From the NCBI GenBank assembly GCA_018267575.1, contig JAFDYF010000015.1, positions 1 through 32,115 of the forward strand: DNA of 32,115 bases, read 5' to 3'. Position 1 is the stretch's first letter. Each line of letters opens with the position of its first letter. Shown here one piece after another: positions 7,691 through 16,375 of the stretch. The position numbers and the translations under genes were made by a program. The notes beneath the pieces were generated by a model that saw only the letters and a list, made by a program, of their open reading frames with translations, made no database searches and was not told the DNA's origin. This DNA comes from Bacteroidota bacterium. Its GTDB lineage: Bacteria > Bacteroidota > Bacteroidia > Chitinophagales > Chitinophagaceae.

Positions 7691-7810
7691 CAATAGCCCA
7701 CAATTGCAGGTTATTAACACCTGTTAGCATTTTTATTGGGCAAGCTTTTTGCATTTTATAATATCTTTATCCAGCCTGCGTTAAATGCAGGGGATCTAGA
7801 ATTTTTGAAC

Positions 7811-8995
7811 ATGATTAATACTCGCCTTATAAAAACTGTTTTTGTAAGCGGTTTCACGCTTTTTTTATTAACCTGCCTTCAGGCACAAACCTCGGTGTCT
7901 AACATTCACTTTATTGACAACCAGCGATCTATCCCAAAGATTGGGGATGTCATGAAAAGAAAGGAGGATACATTGATGAAGCAGTTTGAGGAAAAAAAGC
8001 TGGTATGGCCCGCTAATTATATCTATATACGCTCCTTCAAATACGATAGCGAACTGGAAGTATGGGTAAAGAACAAAAAAGAAGATAAATATAAATTGTT
8101 CAAGACCTATAAAGTTTGTGCGTTGGCCGGTACCCTGGGACCCAAAAGGATGGCTGGCGATTATCAGGTTCCGGAAGGGGTCTATTATATCAACGAATTC
8201 AATTCACGAAGCCAGTATCATCTTTCCCTGGGTCTTAATTATCCAAATGCCTCGGATAAATTATTGAGCGACATCTCACAACCGGGCGGTGATATCTATA
8301 TTCATGGATCTTGCGTAACAACGGGCTGCATCCCTTTGACTGATGAAAAAATAGAGGAGGTTTATATTTTGGCTGCCCATGCCAAGGCCAATGGGCAGGA
8401 CTTTATTCCCGTTCATATTTTCCCTATCAATTTCAAGAACAGTAAAAGTGTTGCCTACCTGAACCGTTATCTGCAGAGTTTCTCGGAGTACGGACCTTTT
8501 GTAAAAAACATGAGGAATATTTTTTACTATTTCGAAAAATACAGGGAAGTGCCGTTGGTGCTCATCAATGGCAAAGGCGATTATGTTACCCAAGATATTA
8601 CCCCACCCGATGAATCAAAAGTAGTAAAGACTGCTGTCAAGAAAACAGTACATAAGCCCCAGCCAATCAAGGATGAGGATTTGGCCACATCGGTGGACAA
8701 CCTGCCTGTTTACCCCGGCGGCAATACCGCTTTTCAGGGTTTTTTGGACAATTTGAGCAATGAGATGTCGAAAGACCTTGAAAATGGGCAGCGTAAAACA
8801 TATGTGTTGGTGGAGTATATTATCGACGCGAATGGCAAACCTGTTTTTGCCAGGGTGCTGCGTGGCGGGAACGATGATATGAACGAAAAAATAGAGAGCG
8901 CTTTTGAACATATGCCAGCATGGTCGCCAGCCAAACATCATGGAAAAAACATCGGCATCAAGCTCAAGCAAAGCTTTATGGTAGGTGAGGAATAG
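7811..8995 (+). CDS. Exported L,D-transpeptidase (YafK-like) fused to a TonB C-terminal domain
   Basis: A 394-residue cell-envelope protein. Residues 1-25 form a signal peptide or anchor ending TCLQAQ. Residues about 65-205 are a YkuD-type L,D-transpeptidase domain with IYIHGSCVTTGCIPLTD (163-178): His165 and catalytic Cys173. This form, with PLTD in place of the usual R after GC, is that of the YafK/DpaA group, which acts on peptidoglycan crosslinks or lipoprotein-peptidoglycan bonds. Residues about 296-392 match a TonB C-terminal fold: YPGGNTAFQGFL and YVLVEYIIDANGKP. ATG 7811 is chosen because it opens the signal peptide; a TTG at 7736 would add 25 unlikely residues. Whether it hydrolyses or crosslinks is not readable. 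Confidence 0.88.
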   Translation: MINTRLIKTVFVSGFTLFLLTCLQAQTSVSNIHFIDNQRSIPKIGDVMKRKEDTLMKQFEEKKLVWPANYIYIRSFKYDSELEVWVKNKKEDKYKLFKTYKVCALAGTLGPKRMAGDYQVPEGVYYINEFNSRSQYHLSLGLNYPNASDKLLSDISQPGGDIYIHGSCVTTGCIPLTDEKIEEVYILAAHAKANGQDFIPVHIFPINFKNSKSVAYLNRYLQSFSEYGPFVKNMRNIFYYFEKYREVPLVLINGKGDYVTQDITPPDESKVVKTAVKKTVHKPQPIKDEDLATSVDNLPVYPGGNTAFQGFLDNLSNEMSKDLENGQRKTYVLVEYIIDANGKPVFARVLRGGNDDMNEKIESAFEHMPAWSPAKHHGKNIGIKLKQSFMVGEE

Positions 8996-9019
8996 TTTTC
9001 GAAACCATCGAATAAAAAA

Positions 9020-10282
9020 TCACTTCATTAAAATTTGAACCGTTGTTGGCGACTGCTGCCTGAGAACAATCGTTTTCCCCTTCGTCAAATCATTTAAAGT
9101 TTGCTCATCATAATGCCTGATGGTCAACAGTGTCAACCCTTTTTCAATATTCACATCAAAAAAAGAAGCAGCAAGGGAAGCAAGTTTTTCTATCTTTTCA
9201 CTTCGATCATCCAAGCAAACAGCCAGACTCACTGCACCAGTTTGTATTAGATTGGGCTTGATTTTTAGTTCCGCAAAAAGCGAGTAGAGATTGGCCATAG
9301 GTTGTTCGCCTACAAAGGAAAAATCGGTGGAATGCAAATGCAATAGCAGTTGGTTTTCTTTGATCACGATAATGGGTGGCAGATTTTTGACTGCTTTCTG
9401 ATGGATTACAGTTCCCGGCAAGGAAGGGTCAAGAAAGCATTTCACATACAAGGGGATATTTTTATTTTGTAGCGGCTTTAGGGTCTTAGGATGGATCACC
9501 TGCGCCCCGTAATAAGCCATCTCAATCACTTCCTCATAATCCAACTCGCTGATGAACTGGGCATGGGGGAATTGTTTGGGGTCCGCATTCATCACCCCTT
9601 CCACATCTTTCCAAATGCTTAGGCTTTCAGCATTCAATAAGTTGGCAAAAATAGCGGCAGAATAATCACTTCCCTCCCTTCCCAAGCTGGTGCTTTCATT
9701 ATCTACGGTTGATCCAATAAACCCTTGGGTGATGACCAAATCTAACTTTTTAAAAATGGGCGCAATTATTTCATTTGATTTTTTGTCTGTAAAGTCCCAA
9801 TCGATATTGGCATCCCGAAAATTGTTATCGGTGCGTAGGATGTCCCTTACATCCAACCATTCATTGACCAGTCCTTCTTCATTTAAAAAAGCACTGATAA
9901 TAGCGGTGGATAATAATTCTCCCATACACACAATTTGATCATAATAGTAGTCATACCCACGTTGTGGTTTATCATGCAATAGCCATTCCACCTCGGTGAA
10001 CAAATCGTTGAATATTTTTTCGGTAGTGTTATAATTTTTGACCAATAAATATTTGGTCGTATTCAAATGGTTTTGCTTGACTATCTGAAACAGTTTCAGT
10101 GCTTCTTCTTTTTTATTGGCATAAAACGACTCGGCCACTTTTTCCAGTGCATTGGTGGTTTTGCCCATGGCCGAAATAACAATCAATATTTTTTCGTTTG
10201 GATATAACCGAAGAATGGAGGGAATTTTTTGGATCCGTTCAACCGTGCTGGCACTGGCGCCACCAAATTTAAAAACCTTCAT
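9020..10282 (-). CDS. lysC: Aspartate kinase
   Basis: Phosphorylates L-aspartate with ATP, the first step to lysine, threonine, methionine and diaminopimelate. The 420-residue monofunctional protein begins with the nucleotide-binding KFGGASAS (5-12; Ala replaces the usual Thr of KFGGTS). The aspartate/ATP core has TQGFIGS, TSLGREGSDYSAA and WKDVEGVMNADP, followed by YYGAQVIHPKTLKPL. The C-terminal third (about 300-420) should hold the regulatory ACT domains, which here are diverged from the well-known lysine-sensitive forms. It is convergent with the transpeptidase gene, with only 24 bp between the stops. The gene symbol is by family; feedback specificity is unknown. Confidence 0.93.
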   Translation of the reverse strand: MKVFKFGGASASTVERIQKIPSILRLYPNEKILIVISAMGKTTNALEKVAESFYANKKEEALKLFQIVKQNHLNTTKYLLVKNYNTTEKIFNDLFTEVEWLLHDKPQRGYDYYYDQIVCMGELLSTAIISAFLNEEGLVNEWLDVRDILRTDNNFRDANIDWDFTDKKSNEIIAPIFKKLDLVITQGFIGSTVDNESTSLGREGSDYSAAIFANLLNAESLSIWKDVEGVMNADPKQFPHAQFISELDYEEVIEMAYYGAQVIHPKTLKPLQNKNIPLYVKCFLDPSLPGTVIHQKAVKNLPPIIVIKENQLLLHLHSTDFSFVGEQPMANLYSLFAELKIKPNLIQTGAVSLAVCLDDRSEKIEKLASLAASFFDVNIEKGLTLLTIRHYDEQTLNDLTKGKTIVLRQQSPTTVQILMK

Positions 10283-10341
10283 TATGTGTAAATAGATTGG
10301 TTTGATAAAGCTGCAATTTAGGGTTTAGATTTTGGTAGTGT

Positions 10342-10372
10342 TTGATTTAAAGAATTCTTGTCAGTATTTTTG
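10342..10372 (+). promoter_or_regulatory. Promoter of hemN
   Basis: TTG at 10342-10344, a 20-bp spacer and TATTTTTG at 10365-10372 match the Bacteroidota consensus TTG-N19..20-TAnnTTTG. The predicted start near 10378 gives a leader of roughly 115 nt before the hemN ATG at 10494. No obvious hairpin or uORF was recognised in that leader. Confidence 0.6.
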
Positions 10373-10493
10373 TGGAGCCGTTTTATTTTTGAACTGGCAT
10401 TGCATAAATAAAACCGAAGTCATCTATCGCTATGATGCTGGTCATGTTTTGGGTTTGTACCTGCTTATACTTTCGTGTGTTAATAACCAAGAT

Positions 10494-11858
10494 ATGGAGT
10501 CCCAAGATTTGCTGACAAAATATAATATCCCGGTTCCCCGGTACACCAGCTACCCAACCGTTCCCTATTGGAAGGAAGGTATTTCTGTGAAGGATTGGAA
10601 AACGGTTTTTAGTGAGACCTTCAAGGAAAACAATCGACAAGAAGGTATCAGCCTTTATATACATCTCCCTTTTTGCGAATCGCTTTGCACTTATTGCGGC
10701 TGCAATAAAAAAATCACCACCAACCATCGGGTAGAAAATGAATACATGATAGCCCTGCTAAAAGAATGGGACATCTATCGGGCACTCATGCCCGAATCTC
10801 CTATACTGAGGGAAATTCATTTGGGCGGTGGCACCCCTACTTTTTTTTCACCGGAAAATTTACAGTTTCTCATCAACTCCATATTACAGGTTGCAACGGT
10901 GCACCCTGACCGTAATTTCAGTTTTGAAGGCCATCCCAATAATACAACCCGAGAACATCTCGACACTTTGTACCAATTGGGTTTCCGGCGTGTGAGTTTT
11001 GGTGTGCAGGATAATGATGCGGAAGTACAGCGGGTGATCAACCGTTTCCAGCCTTTTGAAAATGTGCAAAGAGCCACCGCGAATGCAAGAGAAGCGGGCT
11101 ATGAGTCCGTAAACTTTGACCTGATCTATGGCTTGCCACATCAAACGTTGGAGAGTATCCGGAAAACCATCTTGGAATGTATTACGCTCAGGCCCGACCG
11201 CGTGGCCTTTTACAGCTATGCCCATGTGCCTTGGGCAAGCAGGGGGCAAAGATTGTTCGACGAGAACGACCTGCCCAGCACCTCTTTGAAAATGGAATTG
11301 TATAAGTTAGGCAGGCAAGTATTTATCGAAAATGGCTATCAGGATATTGGTATGGATCATTTTGCCCTGCCTGATGATGAACTTCATAAGGCATGGGGAG
11401 ATGGTACCCTCCACCGGAATTTTATGGGCTATACCACACAGCATACCAGTTTGTTGTTGGGCCTGGGCGTGTCCAGCATCAGTGATGTAGGCAAGGCTTT
11501 TGCTCAAAATGCAAAATCAATACACGAATATTATAACTATATTGAAAAGAATGAGCTACCAGTAGAAAAAGGATATTTTTTAAGCGAGGAGGACCTCGTT
11601 TTCCGTAAACATATCCTCGATATGAGTTGTCGTGGCGAAACTTTTTTTAACCCAGTATACAAAAAACAAATTGAATCGCTCAGCATTCCCGAACTTCAAA
11701 AACTAAGTGATGATGGGTTGGTTGAATTTGATGATTTTCATGCCAAACTTACTGTTCAGGGAAGAAATTTCATTCGCAATGTTTGCCGGGCATTTGATCT
11801 TCATTTATTAAGGAGCGCCCAAACCCAGGAAAAAAAATCATTCAGCAAGGCGATATAA
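10494..11858 (+). CDS. hemN: Oxygen-independent coproporphyrinogen III oxidase
   Basis: Radical SAM enzyme that decarboxylates coproporphyrinogen III to protoporphyrinogen IX in haem synthesis without oxygen. The cluster motif is at residues 61-70 as CESLCTYCGC, the same spacing as in E. coli HemN (C-x3-C-x2-C-x-C), followed by LGGGTPTFF and FEGHPNNTTREHL for SAM binding. The N-terminal PRYTSYPTVPYW and the C-terminal HemN domain are intact. ATG 10494 gives 454 residues, the family length; the reading frame is open further upstream to 10332 but those 54 residues do not look like HemN and overlap the promoter. Possession of hemN suggests life at low or fluctuating oxygen. Confidence 0.96.
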   Translation: MESQDLLTKYNIPVPRYTSYPTVPYWKEGISVKDWKTVFSETFKENNRQEGISLYIHLPFCESLCTYCGCNKKITTNHRVENEYMIALLKEWDIYRALMPESPILREIHLGGGTPTFFSPENLQFLINSILQVATVHPDRNFSFEGHPNNTTREHLDTLYQLGFRRVSFGVQDNDAEVQRVINRFQPFENVQRATANAREAGYESVNFDLIYGLPHQTLESIRKTILECITLRPDRVAFYSYAHVPWASRGQRLFDENDLPSTSLKMELYKLGRQVFIENGYQDIGMDHFALPDDELHKAWGDGTLHRNFMGYTTQHTSLLLGLGVSSISDVGKAFAQNAKSIHEYYNYIEKNELPVEKGYFLSEEDLVFRKHILDMSCRGETFFNPVYKKQIESLSIPELQKLSDDGLVEFDDFHAKLTVQGRNFIRNVCRAFDLHLLRSAQTQEKKSFSKAI

Positions 11859-11887
11859 CTTTTTTAAAGCTTTTTGATTTACAAAAT

Positions 11888-11907
11888 ATACCCAGTTTTC
11901 TGGGTAT
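11888..11907 (+). terminator. Terminator hairpin after hemN
   Basis: ATACCCAG (11888-11895), loop TTTT, CTGGGTAT (11900-11907) forms a perfect 8-bp stem 30 bp after the hemN stop, preceded by an A-rich stretch and followed by TTG. Likely rho-independent, though the downstream T run is short. Confidence 0.65.
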
Positions 11908-11991
11908 TTGTGAAAGCTGACACTACAAATATTCCCCCCTCTCCCATTAACAATTACTTTAAGATTTGTTAACAAATTTAAACAACCGAAT

Positions 11992-11999
11992 TACGTTTG
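11992..11999 (+). promoter_or_regulatory. Putative -7 element for the 12149 gene
   Basis: TACGTTTG matches TAnnTTTG. A TTG at 11966-11968 lies 23 bp upstream, a little further than usual. It predicts a start near 12005 and a leader of about 140 nt. The spacer 11908-12148 otherwise holds no gene that I can support. Confidence 0.4.
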
Positions 12000-12148
12000 T
12001 ACTTAACCGTAATGGTCATAGCACCGTTCTTCTACGGCTATAAAACTGTTGTTATGAAAATATTTTTAAAACAATGACCCTTCATTTTGTATAATATAAA
12101 ATAATAATGTGTTTTTTATTATGCAAGTAACCGGATATCCAGGATTTT

Positions 12149-13075
12149 ATGAAGACCAAAACGCTACTTTTATTATTGCTAAACCCTTTTATCCAGGTTC
12201 ACGGTCAGGACAGTACAGAAAAATGGCAACCTTTTTTTGCAGGTGTGATTTTTAATAGTGTTCCCGTCAATAGCATTACGGGCAAGGACACCGGATATGC
12301 CAACGCACTTTCCATTGCGCCTTATATTGCCATCAGAAGTCGGAGTGGATGGGGTATCAAATATTCACCAAGGATTGTTTCTGGAGCGAGCAAATCGGGT
12401 GTTTATCTTCATCAGCTATCGGCAGGTGTATCGCAATACGACAAGCCGCTAGTTAATTACGAAGCACAGTTAAGCCATTATTTTTTTAGTAACAATACCA
12501 GTGTTCCTTATAGTCCATTGAGCAATGAGTTCTACGGGTCTTTTACCTACAAAAAGCCCTGGCTGGCACCCATGATTGCCACATCGATTGGGTTTGGTCA
12601 CGATACCACATCAGGGAACCCCAAGTCTGCCTATGATGTTGGATTGGCTATTGGCATCAGTCATGCTTTTAATTGGGATGGGGATGCTTTGAGCTGTTCT
12701 TTGATTCCCAAACTACTAATGAATGCGGGCACCAATCAATATTTTTCTTTCTTGAATGTCAACAAATTCGTTGGTAATAGCAAGCATTTCCTGAACTATG
12801 TAAAAACGATACCCGGAACATCCACCTCAGCCAGTGCTACTGGCAGAGGCCGGGGAAGGGGATCCACAACGACTACGACCACGACTACCACAACCTCAAG
12901 TAGCAGCAGCCCAGAAAGATTTGAACTCAGCAATTTCGAAATCGGGTTTGACGGAGAGATAGATTGGGGCCATTTTGCTGCCCGCCCTGAAGCAAGCATT
13001 TTTATACCAGCCGGTACTGCAGCAGGTTCAAACGTTTTTGGATATTGGCAATTGACACTCGAATATAATTTCTAA
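12149..13075 (+). CDS. Putative outer-membrane protein with Gly-Arg/Thr/Ser low-complexity segment
   Basis: I do not recognise a named family. The 308-residue product has a Leu-rich signal peptide (MKTKTLLLLLLNPF, ending near HGQ) and alternating strand-like segments, and ends in YWQLTLEYNF with a terminal Phe, as outer-membrane beta-barrels do. Residues 232-254 form an odd insert: GRGRGRGS, ten Thr in a row (240-249), then five Ser. The Thr run uses all four Thr codons mixed together, so it is not a simple DNA slippage tract. The most likely place is a surface loop between strands. It stands alone after the hemN terminator and converges on the redox operon. Confidence 0.7.
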   Translation: MKTKTLLLLLLNPFIQVHGQDSTEKWQPFFAGVIFNSVPVNSITGKDTGYANALSIAPYIAIRSRSGWGIKYSPRIVSGASKSGVYLHQLSAGVSQYDKPLVNYEAQLSHYFFSNNTSVPYSPLSNEFYGSFTYKKPWLAPMIATSIGFGHDTTSGNPKSAYDVGLAIGISHAFNWDGDALSCSLIPKLLMNAGTNQYFSFLNVNKFVGNSKHFLNYVKTIPGTSTSASATGRGRGRGSTTTTTTTTTTSSSSSPERFELSNFEIGFDGEIDWGHFAARPEASIFIPAGTAAGSNVFGYWQLTLEYNF

Positions 13076-13116
13076 CCGTTGTTGGAATTGTAAGAGATAA
13101 GGATTCGCTTTTAAAC

Positions 13117-13177
13117 AGTGATGCCATATCTATTCACAATGATTGATTATTTTTTGATGAACAGGTATGGCATCACT
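13117..13177. terminator. Bidirectional terminator-like inverted repeat between convergent genes
   Basis: AGTGATGCCATA (13117-13128) and TATGGCATCACT (13166-13177) are perfect 12-bp arms separated by 37 nt. The element lies between the stops of the 12149 gene and the 13184 gene, the right arm only 6 bp from the latter. The long loop is unusual for an intrinsic terminator. Confidence 0.5.
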
Positions 13178-13183
13178 AACTTA

Positions 13184-14074
13184 TCAATGGGTGGAGCTTT
13201 GCTGAATCCCTAATTTTTTGATCTTGATTAGATTTACAATGAGAATCAATAAGGTGCCCCAAACGCTTAGTGCGATAGAATAGGCTAAAATCAACAGCCA
13301 GATTGGAGCCTTGTTGCGTGTTGCGAATAGGGTTCTTTTATCAAAATTATTTTCAGCAACAAATTTCGAACCCCAAGGCACGATTTTTTCAGCCGTTAGG
13401 TTTCCATATTTATCATTGTCGTCAACTTTTGCTACCAGCACTATATTCCCTTTTAAGTCGCCGGGAATATTATCCCTTTTAAAATCAGCACTGGCCTGAC
13501 CAGTAGAGTCAGTTGAAAAAGTAGGGGTCTCATTTATATTAAGGTAGGCATCCATGCGCCGGATGGTAAAGCCTACATCAACGCCCTTTAACGGCACCCA
13601 ATTGGTATCCTGAAGTTCGTACACAGTAGCAAGCACTTTTTTGTCGCTGCTGGTATCGATGGAAATTTTTGCCCTGACAATACTCACATCCGCTTTTGTA
13701 GCTTCATATTTTTTATCCCCATCAAATACTGCTATAAAATCGTGTTTGGTAAATGGGGACCATTTACCCTTCAAAGAAGGTGGTATTGAAGCCACGGCTT
13801 GACCGTTGTCATCGGTCACTACCTTGCCAATGAGGTTGGCTGTACTGTCTGCATCCAGATATAAGGCAAGAGGGATGCTACTGATCTGTTTGAATTTGCC
13901 ATCAATTTTGCTTTTTACTTTCACCCCCAAATAAGGGATTTTATTGTTCTCGTTGTAAAAGCTCAATGTAATGTTCAAACTGTTTTTGGTTGAGTCTTGC
14001 GCAAATACAACCAACGAAGAAAAGAAAAAGACGAAGCTGGCCAGAAAGGCGATATTTCTATTTAGCGATCTCAT
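13184..14074 (-). CDS. Membrane-anchored exported protein, last gene of the PsrB/NrfD-like operon
   Basis: A 296-residue protein with an N-terminal signal peptide (hydrophobic core ending VVFAQ), about 220 residues of strand-rich extracytoplasmic sequence, and a C-terminal membrane helix (about 256-283) followed by a short basic cytoplasmic tail. The outside part looks like two beta-sandwich units: one near 33-130 with VTDDNGQAVASIP, and one near 140-235 with FSTDSTGQASADF. These D-x-x-G-x-A turns are seen in Ig-like and carboxypeptidase-regulatory folds. No haem motif, metal cluster or catalytic signature is visible. Its ATG overlaps the end of the NrfD-like gene by 17 bp, a strong sign of translational coupling. 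Function unknown; it may dock a partner to the complex. Confidence 0.8.
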   Translation of the reverse strand: MRSLNRNIAFLASFVFFFSSLVVFAQDSTKNSLNITLSFYNENNKIPYLGVKVKSKIDGKFKQISSIPLALYLDADSTANLIGKVVTDDNGQAVASIPPSLKGKWSPFTKHDFIAVFDGDKKYEATKADVSIVRAKISIDTSSDKKVLATVYELQDTNWVPLKGVDVGFTIRRMDAYLNINETPTFSTDSTGQASADFKRDNIPGDLKGNIVLVAKVDDNDKYGNLTAEKIVPWGSKFVAENNFDKRTLFATRNKAPIWLLILAYSIALSVWGTLLILIVNLIKIKKLGIQQSSTH

Positions 14075-15401
14075 GGTTTTGTTCAGTTAAAATGGCTTGA
14101 TGATGATGTTCGGTTAAGGTTTCCTGTATTGGCACAATGGGGAATATTCTGCATAGGATGGTAATGACCAGCATGCAACCCGCCAAAGAGGCAATCGCAA
14201 TTGACCATTCTTCCCAAGTGGGAAAATAATGTCGATAATTTTCAGGCACATTGTGCATGGGCAGGAAGGGATGCAGTAAGGTGGGGGTTACAATCAGGTA
14301 ACGTTTGAACCATGCACCGATGACAACCATAATGCCGGCTATAAAAGCGGGCAAGGGTCTTCGTCCTCTTCTAAAAATCAAAATCAATATGGGTAAAATC
14401 ATGCCCACCAAAATGGCAAACCAGAACAAGGGAGCAAACTCGCCTGCGAAAAGTCCGGTCAAGTGCGCATCCTCTGATTTTTTCATTTTAAATGCGGGTA
14501 CCAGATATTCATTCACGTTAAAATAGAGATAGAGCAAAGCAAGCAACACTACAATCCTACCCATTTTTTCAAAATGCCCCCGGGTAATATAGTGTTCCAG
14601 ACTGTACGCATTCCTCAATATATACATGGCCACAATTACGCTCCCCGCACCAACTAGAAATGCTCCAGAAATAAAATAAGCGCCGAAATTGGTACTGTCC
14701 CAACCAGGGCGGTAAGTGGTTGCAAATAGCCAAGAGGTAACAGTGTGAATACAGAAGGCAACTGGAATGATGGTGACACTCAGCACATGGAGCGCATTTC
14801 GGCTCAACCGGTTTTGTTCTTTGGTTCCTTTCCAGAAGGAGCCAATAAATGAATAGAACTTGTTCAGTCTGGACCCATTCTTTTCTTTAAACTGAAGCAG
14901 GATTTTTATATCAGGCAACAATGGATAATACAAGAGTAGGATACTGATCACAAAATAGGTGGAGATTACGATCACGTCCCAGATAATGGGCGATTGTACC
15001 CGACCATAGAGGAAGAGATTATAGAAGCGTTCTGGACTACCCATGTCCACTATGATGATGATCGATGCGAAAAGAATGGCCGCGACCGCAATCATTTCCG
15101 AAATCCGCGTAAGCGGTGTGCTCCATTCCACATGTGCCAATCTGAATACGGCTGTGATCAATGACCCGACCAGACTGATGGCAACAAAAAATACAAAATT
15201 TGAAATATAAATGCCCCAAGATGCATAATCCCGCATGGCAGTTACAACTAGGCCATATCTCAATTGCCGATAGTAAGCAAAAAGACCAATCAAGCAAACT
15301 AAGCTAAGACCAATTACCCATAGTATACCCTTTCTATTGAACTTTTGCGGAAAAAGATCCTGGATAATTTTTTCTTCTGATGCTGAATATGAATTTTCCA
15401 C
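14058..15401 (-). CDS. NrfD/PsrC-like integral membrane quinol-interacting subunit
   Basis: A 447-residue polytopic membrane protein of the NrfD/PsrC family, which exchanges electrons and possibly protons between the quinone pool and a partner Fe-S subunit. About ten membrane helices can be counted. The first helices contain the family-like RDYASWGIYISNFVFF and a conserved acidic DMGSPERFYNLF segment. Later segments include SVTIIPVAFCIHTVTSWLFA and TTYRPGWDSTNFGAYF, also typical of NrfD proteins in alternative complex III and related assemblies. The cytoplasmic tail is His-rich (EHHHQ). It starts 17 bp after the Fe-S gene and overlaps the next gene, so the three form one transcription unit. 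Confidence 0.93.
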   Translation of the reverse strand: MENSYSASEEKIIQDLFPQKFNRKGILWVIGLSLVCLIGLFAYYRQLRYGLVVTAMRDYASWGIYISNFVFFVAISLVGSLITAVFRLAHVEWSTPLTRISEMIAVAAILFASIIIIVDMGSPERFYNLFLYGRVQSPIIWDVIVISTYFVISILLLYYPLLPDIKILLQFKEKNGSRLNKFYSFIGSFWKGTKEQNRLSRNALHVLSVTIIPVAFCIHTVTSWLFATTYRPGWDSTNFGAYFISGAFLVGAGSVIVAMYILRNAYSLEHYITRGHFEKMGRIVVLLALLYLYFNVNEYLVPAFKMKKSEDAHLTGLFAGEFAPLFWFAILVGMILPILILIFRRGRRPLPAFIAGIMVVIGAWFKRYLIVTPTLLHPFLPMHNVPENYRHYFPTWEEWSIAIASLAGCMLVITILCRIFPIVPIQETLTEHHHQAILTEQNHEIAK

Positions 15402-15418
15402 TGATATATGATTTGAGG

Positions 15419-16348
15419 TTAACTTTTGTCTTTAGTTTCATTTTCGAGCCCTGATTCATAAGGGAAATTGCGACTCACTGGTGGCAGATAATACACACTG
15501 GGCTTGGTGCCCAAATCTTCCATCAGCCGATAGCCTGCTTTGTCTTTTATCAAGTCGCTGAAACGGAAAGTGTCGGAACCATTGGTTACCGTGTCTTCAT
15601 TCATATCACCAAAGAAGAAGGTACCATTCGGACAGGCAGAAACACAATGAGGAAGCTCCCCCCTTCTTGTCATATCCGGGCAAAAATCGCATTTGCCAAC
15701 CGTACCCTTTTTTTGAGGAACACTGCTCTCGCAGGAATAAGGCTGCTTAGCAATCTCTTCAGGAATATCAGGTGCGGACCAATTGAATACCCTGGTGGAA
15801 TAGGGACAGGCCGCCATGCAAAAACGGCAACCGATACAACGGTCGCTATCGATAAGCACAATTCCATCCTTCCTTTTAAAGGTAGCATCCACGGGGCACA
15901 CTTTTACACAGGGCGGTTCGTCGCAATGCATACAGGTAGTGGGCTGCCAATAAGGAGCAGTATGTTCAGCGTCCTGCATCGGATACACTTTTACCCAGTT
16001 CTGACCTGGGTTTACATGGTGCATGTGGTTACAAGCTTCCTGACATTTGCGGAGGTTCTTGCATCTGGAGAGGTCGATCACCATCACAAACTTTTTACCG
16101 TCAATGCCTACCCTGGCTTCACTATTCGACACAGGGGGCAATTCAGGAACGGGTTTCAGGTAGGCCTCATCCACTTCAATGATATCTCCATCCACGGAAA
16201 GCAGTTTTACTTTTTTGCCAGTGGCTATGATGTCGCTATCTGCACCAGCTTCAAAGGCATTTTTTTTGGACGAACAGCCCGCCACCGCACCGGCGGCCAA
16301 CAAGCCCGTTAACAAAAATTCCCTTCTTGAACTATTTTCTTGATTCAT
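15419..16348 (-). CDS. PsrB/DmsB-like four-cluster Fe-S subunit with Tat/lipoprotein signal
   Basis: Electron-carrying subunit of the DMSO-reductase B type, 309 residues. The N-terminus has a twin-arginine SRREFL (7-12) and a lipobox VAGC with Cys25, so it is probably exported folded and lipid-anchored. Cluster motifs: C139/C142/C147/C151; C171/C174/C177/C181 followed by Pro; C220/C223/C235/C239. The first motif has only three cysteines, C96, C102 and C106: position 99, where the second Cys belongs, is Leu. That motif is followed by His-rich NHMHH. A [3Fe-4S] or absent cluster there is inference. Residues 45-65 match a segment of the small protein encoded upstream. No molybdopterin subunit is in the operon. 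Confidence 0.92.
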   Translation of the reverse strand: MNQENSSRREFLLTGLLAAGAVAGCSSKKNAFEAGADSDIIATGKKVKLLSVDGDIIEVDEAYLKPVPELPPVSNSEARVGIDGKKFVMVIDLSRCKNLRKCQEACNHMHHVNPGQNWVKVYPMQDAEHTAPYWQPTTCMHCDEPPCVKVCPVDATFKRKDGIVLIDSDRCIGCRFCMAACPYSTRVFNWSAPDIPEEIAKQPYSCESSVPQKKGTVGKCDFCPDMTRRGELPHCVSACPNGTFFFGDMNEDTVTNGSDTFRFSDLIKDKAGYRLMEDLGTKPSVYYLPPVSRNFPYESGLENETKDKS

Positions 16349-16375
16349 TGGTATTGTTTTGAAAGAGTCTGATAA

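Noticed and set aside
7736..7810. 25-codon extension of the L,D-transpeptidase from a TTG
   Set aside because: It would place residues before a clear signal peptide that opens at ATG 7811.
10332..10493. N-terminal extension of hemN by 54 codons
   Set aside because: Not HemN-like, uses no ATG, and covers the predicted promoter and leader.
12796..12999. Minus-strand ORF with a poly-Val run opposite the Thr tract
   Set aside because: The Val run is only the reverse reading of the Thr codons of the supported plus-strand gene.
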